This document shows, one piece after another, positions 59,069 through 64,000 of a stretch of 64,000 nucleotides of DNA (position 1 is its first letter; each line of letters begins with the position of its first letter). Under the pieces are notes generated by a model. It did not search any database and was not told the DNA's origin. It saw nothing but the letters and a program-made list of their open reading frames with translations. The position numbers and the translations under genes were made by a program. The DNA is from Metabacillus_B sp050107715 (GTDB taxonomy: Bacteria; Bacillota; Bacilli; Bacillales; Bacillaceae): assembly GCF_050107715.1 (NCBI RefSeq), contig NZ_JBNILN010000003.1:1-64000 (forward strand), given 5' to 3'.

Positions 59069-59160
59069 ATATCGGCTATTTTTTACTTATATCGGCTATT
59101 TTTTACTTATATCGGCTATTTCTGCTGGATATCGGCTATTGCTCCAATATATCGGCTATT
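59069..59160. repeat. Five-copy 20-bp tandem repeat
   Basis: ATATCGGCTATT recurs at 59069, 59089, 59109, 59129 and 59149, exactly every 20 bases. The 8-base spacers are TTTTACTT twice, then TCTGCTGG and GCTCCAAT. Degenerate traces (TTATCGACCG, ATATCGATTTTTCGG) continue to about 59205. No nearby cas genes. Confidence 0.9.
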
Positions 59161-59258
59161 TTTTGATTTTATCGACCGAAATGAGGCATATATCGATTTT
59201 TCGGCAGCATACGACAAAGATGCCAATTCCGGCAGACAGGCTCCAAGCCTTCACCCTG

Positions 59259-59284
59259 AAGCATTCCCTTTAAGTGGATGCTTT
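59259..59284. repeat. Second copy of the AAGCAT...GGATGCTT hairpin
   Basis: AAGCATTCCCTTTAAG then TGGATGCTTTT closely repeats the hairpin at 58578-58601, 681 bases away. In the plus direction it ends in TTTTATTTT. The two copies flank the transposase scrap and the 20-bp array. Confidence 0.6.
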
Positions 59285-59727
59285 TATTTTTTCTCCTCAG
59301 AACGGTTTATCTCCCCGGCCATACTTTGTATTCCTTCGATTTGTTTTGACAAATCCGTATTGCTTTTCATATCTTCTGTATACGCGTCGTTTTCAATCGC
59401 TGTTAAGTATTCGTCGATACTGCTGAGTGCCCTGCGGTTTTTGCTGACCAGCTCCTGACGGTGTGCCATCAGCTGCTCGGGTGCTCTCATCTTATTAAAT
59501 TCTTCGATTTGCTGCTTCATGCTGATCAGAATGGTTTCGAGCTCCATCCTCGCTGTCTCGCTTTCAGCTGCATCTATGAACAGGGTAGAAGTGTTCTCTG
59601 CCTGTGCGGATAATTTCCGGGCAAACATTGCCGCCTCTTCTCCATATGGAGCCGGTTTGCTTGGCATGCTGCATCCAAATAATAAAAGTGTGTTTAGTAT
59701 GGAGCAGGATAAGATGAAGCCTTTCAC
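59284..59727 (-). CDS. Putative lipoprotein with helical domain
   Basis: 147 residues beginning with a lipoprotein signal peptide, lipobox LLFGC at about residues 15-19, followed by a Gln/Glu/Lys-rich helical domain (about 35-145), probably extracellular and membrane-anchored. The family is not recognised. The GTG start (complement of 59725-59727) lies after GGAGGA on the minus strand. It is a single gene, divergent from dinB. Confidence 0.7.
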   Translation of the reverse strand: MKGFILSCSILNTLLLFGCSMPSKPAPYGEEAAMFARKLSAQAENTSTLFIDAAESETARMELETILISMKQQIEEFNKMRAPEQLMAHRQELVSKNRRALSSIDEYLTAIENDAYTEDMKSNTDLSKQIEGIQSMAGEINRSEEKK

Positions 59728-59877
59728 ATGGATTCCTCCGGTCAAAGTTTCTTTACCAGTCAATATTCTAGTTTTCCCTCTCTGTTCCTTTTTTATTCCT
59801 TATAAGTTTCGCAATTAATGAAAGAATCGTGTCTGTGATAAAATAAAAGAAGGACCTTAATAGGGGAAGTGAACGGA

Positions 59878-61122
59878 ATGCAAGCGGAAGTGAAAAAAAA
59901 CAGGATTATTTTTCACATCGATATGAATAGTTTTTATGCATCAGTTGAAATGGCCTATGACCCTGAGCTGAGAGGAAAGCCTGTTGCGATCGCCGGAAAC
60001 GCAGAGGAACGGAAAGGAATCATTGTGACATGCTCCTACGAAGCAAGAAAATACGGAGTGAAAACAACGATGCAGCTATGGCAGGCAAAAAGGCTGTGTC
60101 CAGGTCTGATTGTAAGAAAACCTAATTTTGACCGTTACCGCCAGTCTTCAAAAGCGATGTTCGAGGTGCTTAGGGAATATACTCCACTTGTAGAGCCGGT
60201 CAGTATTGATGAAGGATACATGGACATCACAGACCAAGCCCGCGGTCGAAATCCTGTTAAAATGGCAGAAGAATTGCAGGCCCGGCTTCTGGAGGAGCTG
60301 ATGCTGCCATCAAGCATCGGCATTGCCCCAAACAAATTTTTAGCGAAAATGGCGTCCAATATGAAAAAGCCTCTTGGTATAACGGTGCTCCGCAAGAGAG
60401 AGCTTGATCAGCACTTATGGCCGCTTCCGGTAGGTGCGATGCATGGAATTGGTGAAAAGACGGCAGAAAAGCTGAACAGCATCGGAATCAAAACCGTGTA
60501 TGATCTTGTTCAGACAGAGGAAGGAATACTGAAGGAGCTGCTCGGGATTAATGGGGGAAGACTGAAAAAAAGAGCAGCCGGCATCGATGACCGCCCGGTG
60601 GATCCTGAATCGATCTATGATTTTAAAAGCATTGGCAATTCTTCTACATTGCCGAAGGATTCATCAAACCCAAGGGAACTGGACAAACTGATTATAGCGC
60701 TTTCAGAATCCGTCAGCAGGAGAATGAACAGGAAGAATGTCCTTGCTTCCAGATTATCAGTGATGATCCGCTACGGGAACCGTCAGACCTATACAAGAAC
60801 AGCAAAGCTGAAAAATCCGGTTTCCGCTGCAGATGACATTGAAAAGGAAGCGAAAAGGATATTTTACAAGCACTGGTCGGGTGATCCCATACGCCTCCTC
60901 GGCATAACCGGAATGGATCTTCTGGATAAAGAAGAAGCAGTGAAACAGCTTGACCTATTTTCTTATGAAGAAGATGCAAAAGAGGAGCCTTTATGGAACG
61001 TGCTTGATCAGATCAATGGAAAATTTGGACAGAACACCATCAAGCGAGGGATGAAAGGCAGCTTTAAAGAAGAAAACACAAGTGGGACAAGCTTTAATAA
61101 GGACTTCCTGAGAGACCAATAG
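59878..61122 (+). CDS. dinB: DNA polymerase IV (Y family)
   Basis: Translesion polymerase, 414 residues as in B. subtilis YqjH/PolY1. Catalytic IFHIDMNSFYASVE (Asp15) and SIDEGYMD (Asp111, Glu112), the little-finger domain (about 240-350), and the clamp-binding peptide QLDLF near the C-terminus. The ATG at 59878 is preferred; a GTG at 59869 touches the AGGGG SD. No LexA-type box is seen upstream, so it is probably not SOS-controlled, as for its B. subtilis counterpart. Confidence 0.94.
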   Translation: MQAEVKKNRIIFHIDMNSFYASVEMAYDPELRGKPVAIAGNAEERKGIIVTCSYEARKYGVKTTMQLWQAKRLCPGLIVRKPNFDRYRQSSKAMFEVLREYTPLVEPVSIDEGYMDITDQARGRNPVKMAEELQARLLEELMLPSSIGIAPNKFLAKMASNMKKPLGITVLRKRELDQHLWPLPVGAMHGIGEKTAEKLNSIGIKTVYDLVQTEEGILKELLGINGGRLKKRAAGIDDRPVDPESIYDFKSIGNSSTLPKDSSNPRELDKLIIALSESVSRRMNRKNVLASRLSVMIRYGNRQTYTRTAKLKNPVSAADDIEKEAKRIFYKHWSGDPIRLLGITGMDLLDKEEAVKQLDLFSYEEDAKEEPLWNVLDQINGKFGQNTIKRGMKGSFKEENTSGTSFNKDFLRDQ

Positions 61123-61240
61123 GAAATTTGTTCCCCCCGCCCTTTTTCTCCTCCCAGGCCGCTTTGCTTGAAAGCTTTAGAGAAAGTATGATATTTTCAT
61201 GAATGTAATGAACCAATCGCACAGGAAAGGACGTTTTGAC

Positions 61241-62653
61241 ATGTCAAAACAGCAAATAGGAGTCATCGGTCTCGCCGTAATGGGCAAAAACCTTGCATTA
61301 AACATTGAAAGCCGCGGATATTCCGTTTCCGTTTATAACCGTTCTTCAGAAAAGACAGAGGATTTTGTCAAAGAATCCGAAGGCAAAAAGGTAACAGGTA
61401 CATACAGCATAGAGGAGTTTGTACAGTCGCTGGAAACTCCCAGAAAGATTCTCCTTATGGTAAAAGCAGGTCCTGCGACGGATGCTACCATTGAAACCCT
61501 TCTTCCTTATTTAGACAAAGGCGATATTCTCATTGACGGTGGCAACACGTTTTTCAAGGATACACAGCGCAGAAATACCGAGCTTGCTGAGAGCGGAATC
61601 CATTTCATCGGCACCGGGGTTTCCGGCGGTGAAGAGGGAGCTCTTAAAGGACCTTCCATCATGCCTGGAGGACAAAAAGAAGCTCATGATCTCGTAAAAC
61701 CGATTCTTGAAGCCATTTCAGCCAAAGTAGATGGAGAAGCTTGTACAACCTACATTGGTCCCGATGGGGCAGGGCACTATGTTAAAATGGTTCATAACGG
61801 AATCGAGTACGGCGATATGCAGCTGATTTCAGAAGCCTATTTCCTGTTAAAAAACGTACTTGGACTATCAGCAGAAGAGTTTCATGAAGTGTTTGCGGAG
61901 TGGAACAAGGGAGAGCTTGACAGCTATCTGATCGAAATCACTGCGGACATCTTCACAAAGAAAGATGACGATACCGGTAAACCGCTGGTAGATGTGATTC
62001 TTGACACTGCCGGCCAAAAAGGAACCGGAAAATGGACGAGCAGCAATGCTCTGGACTTGGGTGTTCCACTGCCTATCATTACAGAATCTGTATTCTCACG
62101 CTTTATCTCTGCCATGAAAGAAGAACGTGTTAAAGCGAGCCGTGTCCTATCCGGACCTGAAGCAGGGGAATACAGCGGAGATAAAGAAGAGCTGATTGAG
62201 GCAGTCCGCCAGGCGTTGTTTATGAGTAAAATCTGCTCCTATGCCCAAGGCTTCGCCCAAATGAAAGCTGCTTCAGAAGAATATGGCTGGGACCTGAAGT
62301 ATGGCGAAATTGCCATGATTTTCAGAGGAGGATGCATCATCCGCGCCGCATTCCTTCAGCAGATCAAGGAAGCGTTCGACCGGGATGCCAATCTCTCCAA
62401 CCTGATGCTTGATCCTTACTTCAAAGAGATTGTTGAAACGTATCAAGTATCTCTGAGAAAAACTCTTGCTGTGGCGATTGAGCGCGGAGTAGCCGTGCCT
62501 GGATTCTCAAGTGCACTTGCTTACTTTGACAGCTACCGCACAGAAGTCCTTCCTGCCAATCTTATTCAGGCACAGCGCGACTATTTCGGTGCGCATACGT
62601 ATCAGCGCATTGATAAAGAAGGGGTCTTCCATACAGACTGGATGAGCAAATAA
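61241..62653 (+). CDS. gndA: NADP-dependent 6-phosphogluconate dehydrogenase
   Basis: Oxidative decarboxylation of 6-phosphogluconate to ribulose 5-phosphate. 470 residues: Rossmann GLAVMGKNLALNIESRGY, GTGVSGGEEGALKGPSIMPG and KMVHNGIEYGDMQL with the catalytic Lys, then the all-helical domain and C-terminal FGAHTYQRIDKEG. The ATG at 61241 follows AAAGGA. Equivalent of yqjI. It could take up gluconate carbon made by the Gdh encoded at the window's end. Confidence 0.97.
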   Translation: MSKQQIGVIGLAVMGKNLALNIESRGYSVSVYNRSSEKTEDFVKESEGKKVTGTYSIEEFVQSLETPRKILLMVKAGPATDATIETLLPYLDKGDILIDGGNTFFKDTQRRNTELAESGIHFIGTGVSGGEEGALKGPSIMPGGQKEAHDLVKPILEAISAKVDGEACTTYIGPDGAGHYVKMVHNGIEYGDMQLISEAYFLLKNVLGLSAEEFHEVFAEWNKGELDSYLIEITADIFTKKDDDTGKPLVDVILDTAGQKGTGKWTSSNALDLGVPLPIITESVFSRFISAMKEERVKASRVLSGPEAGEYSGDKEELIEAVRQALFMSKICSYAQGFAQMKAASEEYGWDLKYGEIAMIFRGGCIIRAAFLQQIKEAFDRDANLSNLMLDPYFKEIVETYQVSLRKTLAVAIERGVAVPGFSSALAYFDSYRTEVLPANLIQAQRDYFGAHTYQRIDKEGVFHTDWMSK

Positions 62654-62660
62654 TAATCAT

Positions 62661-62691
62661 GGGACTGGCTTTTATAGCCAGCCCTTTTTTT
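62661..62691 (+). terminator. Terminator after gndA
   Basis: GGG and CTGGCT (62661-62670) pair with AGCCAG and CCC (62676-62684), followed by seven T residues. Confidence 0.88.
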
Positions 62692-62854
62692 CAATTATAC
62701 TCGGGAAAACTCTGAACATAAAAGCAGGCGATTGCAGCAAACTAACATCAACGCCAGTCTAAGCTGTCTAGTATGTTTACCAATTCACGAATTGAGGAAT
62801 TATAAAAAAGCACAATTAACCAACACAGTTTCGTCATAATAGGAGTCGATGAGC

Positions 62855-63712
62855 ATGGCAGGAATTTTATTGGCATTAATCCCGGCAATAACATGGGGCA
62901 GTTTAGTATTAATCAGTGTAAAGCTTGGCGGAGACGCAAAAAGCCAGACACTTGGCATTACAGTCGGGGCCTTGATTTTCGCTATCGTTACATATTTTAT
63001 TACCTTCCCTGACATTTCAGGTCTGGCATGGGGAATCGGGATTGTCTCCGGTATCATGTGGGCCATCGGCCAATTCGGACAGCTATCCAGTGTGAAATAC
63101 ATAGGGGTTGCAAAGACGGTACCGATTTCAACAGGGCTTCAGCTGATGGGCACGACCCTTTTTGGAGTGCTGATTTTCAAAGAGTGGGATACCCAAACAG
63201 CGATTGTTCTTGGATCAATCGCCGTAGCCTCCATCATTGCCGGAGTGATTCTGACTTCGGTCGGACAAAAAGCAGAGGATGAAGAAGACAAAAAGCACTT
63301 AAAACGGGGGCTTCTCATCCTGCTGATTTCTTCACTTGGCTATATTGGATATGTCGTTATCATCCGTCAGTTTAATATCGACGGGTGGGCTGCAATCCTT
63401 CCGCAGGGAATTGGAATGGTGGCGGGGGCGCTTGTCCTCACGTTTAAAAGCAAGCCATTTAATAAGTACGCAGTCCGGAACATCCTGACAGGTGTATGGT
63501 GGTCAGCAGGTAACCTCGGACTTCTTCTTTCCCTCCCGCTGATCGGAGTAGCCACAAGCTTCTCTCTTTCTCAAACCGGAATCGTCATCTCTACATTGGG
63601 AGGACTTTTCCTGCTTAAAGAAAAATCAACAAAAAAACAGATTGTCTTTGTCATCATTGGCTGTCTGCTTATTATCGCGGGCGGCGTATTGCTTGGATAC
63701 ACGAAAAGCTAA
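62855..63712 (+). CDS. glcU: Glucose uptake protein GlcU
   Basis: Non-PTS glucose/proton importer of the GRP/RhaT-like family. 285 residues with about ten transmembrane helices; ends GGVLLGYTKS. The ATG at 62855 is 9 bases after AGGAG (62841-62845); an ATG at 62849 is too close. Followed 19 bases later by a glucose dehydrogenase gene, the same pair that is forespore-expressed in B. subtilis; no sigma-G promoter could be confirmed here. Confidence 0.92.
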   Translation: MAGILLALIPAITWGSLVLISVKLGGDAKSQTLGITVGALIFAIVTYFITFPDISGLAWGIGIVSGIMWAIGQFGQLSSVKYIGVAKTVPISTGLQLMGTTLFGVLIFKEWDTQTAIVLGSIAVASIIAGVILTSVGQKAEDEEDKKHLKRGLLILLISSLGYIGYVVIIRQFNIDGWAAILPQGIGMVAGALVLTFKSKPFNKYAVRNILTGVWWSAGNLGLLLSLPLIGVATSFSLSQTGIVISTLGGLFLLKEKSTKKQIVFVIIGCLLIIAGGVLLGYTKS

Positions 63713-63731
63713 AGAATGGAGCTGAAGAGCT

Positions 63732-64000
63732 ATGTTTAAAGATTTAGAAGGAAAAGTGGTCGTAGTAACCGGAGCAAGCTCAGGTCTTGGACGTGCCATT
63801 GCCAAACGGTTTGGCGAAGAAAAGGCCAAAGTGGTCATTAACTATTACAAAAGCGAAGGCAAATCAGATGAACTGATCGGCGAAATTAAGGAAGCAGGCG
63901 GAGAAGCAGTCAAGGTCCAGGGAGATGTGTCAAAGGAAGAGGATGTTAAGAAAATCATCCAATTTGCCATTGACACCTACGGAACTTTGGATGTTCTGGT
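63732..64000 (+). CDS. gdh: Glucose 1-dehydrogenase, 5' part (runs off the window)
   Basis: Short-chain dehydrogenase; the first 89 codons are visible. It begins MFKDLEGKVVVVTGASSGLG, the NAD(P)-binding TGxxxGxG loop, followed by INYYKSEGKSDELIGEIK and GDVSKEEDVKKII, as in Bacillus glucose dehydrogenases that oxidise glucose to gluconolactone. GGAG lies 10 bases before the ATG. Catalytic residues lie beyond the window, so the exact activity is inferred from sequence and glcU linkage. Confidence 0.88.
   Translation, partial: MFKDLEGKVVVVTGASSGLGRAIAKRFGEEKAKVVINYYKSEGKSDELIGEIKEAGGEAVKVQGDVSKEEDVKKIIQFAIDTYGTLDVL

Noticed and set aside
59069..59160. Possible CRISPR array (regular repeats every 20 bp)
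   Set aside because: Repeats are only 12 bp with 8-bp spacers, two of which are identical, and no cas genes are present. It is a plain tandem repeat.
58955..59458. 167-codon frame over the 20-bp array
   Set aside because: The repeated YLYRLFFTYIGYF translation comes from the tandem DNA repeat, and the frame runs antisense into the lipoprotein gene.
59820..59877. LexA/SOS box upstream of dinB
   Set aside because: No CGAAC-N4-GTTCG-like sequence was found in the gap.
62835..62841. CATAATA as a sigma-G -10 for glcU
   Set aside because: It overlaps the SD and would place the transcription start at the start codon; no matching -35.

Overview
The window is a stretch of chromosome from an endospore-forming, low-GC Gram-positive bacterium of the Bacillaceae. 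This is inferred from gene content and order: mntR, yqhO-yqhT, efp, spoIIIAA-AH, accBC, yqhY, nusB, folD, xseAB, ispA, dxs, yqxC, ahrC, recN, spoIVB, spo0A, the bkd operon, brxB, an arginine-type ABC transporter, yqjA-yqjE, dinB (yqjH) and gndA follow each other much as in Bacillus subtilis. It is not B. subtilis itself: it carries methylmalonyl-CoA mutase genes, an extra MurE-like ligase, a lone CheW protein and glcU-gdh at the right end. Genus and species cannot be fixed by eye.

Layout. 1-127: right end of an IS200/IS605-type element abutting mntR. 0.1-6.2 kb: mntR and the yqh cluster with aroQ, a Xaa-Pro peptidase and efp. 6.5-8.1 kb: orphan MurE-family ligase. 8.7-14.3 kb: yqhV and the sigma-E-type spoIIIA operon, which encodes the mother-cell/forespore channel. 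14.8-24.9 kb: housekeeping block for fatty acid initiation (accBC), rRNA transcription (nusB), folate (folD), exonuclease VII, isoprenoids (ispA, dxs), an rRNA methylase and the arginine repressor. 24.9-29.6 kb: recN, spoIVB and spo0A, with a cluster of 0A boxes before spo0A. 30-32 kb: wreck of a secreted nucleotidase, a glycerophosphodiesterase and yqzF. 32.1-42.4 kb: bkdR and a sigma-54-dependent branched-chain keto acid operon (ptb-bcd-buk-lpdV-bkdAA-bkdAB-bkdB). 43.2-49.3 kb: a lipid kinase, then mutAB-meaB behind a cre site. 49.4-54.1 kb: brxB, an amino-acid ABC transporter, yqjA and an L,D-transpeptidase. 54.4-57.9 kb: a Prli42-like miniprotein, methylmalonyl-CoA epimerase, a carboxyltransferase and a peptidase. 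58.1-64.0 kb: CheW, an IS1182-type transposase scrap, a lipoprotein, DNA polymerase IV, gndA, glcU and the start of a glucose dehydrogenase gene.

How the parts connect. Val/Ile breakdown through Bkd gives branched acyl-CoAs (fatty acid primers, or propionyl-CoA). The carboxyltransferase, epimerase, mutase and MeaB could carry propionyl-CoA on to succinyl-CoA. SpoIIIA, SpoIVB and Spo0A are sporulation functions; GlcU/Gdh and GndA feed glucose into gluconate and pentose phosphate metabolism.

No phage, CRISPR array or defence island was seen. The most unusual items are an apparent AUC start codon for spoIIIAD, a MurE paralogue lacking both diaminopimelate-recognition motifs, an IS605-type omega-RNA end aimed at mntR, a 33-codon Prli42-like gene, an internally deleted nucleotidase gene behind a possible Pho box, and several repeat arrays (97-bp duplication, 20-bp tandem array, 61-bp dispersed repeat, a palindrome-ended 140-bp repeat).
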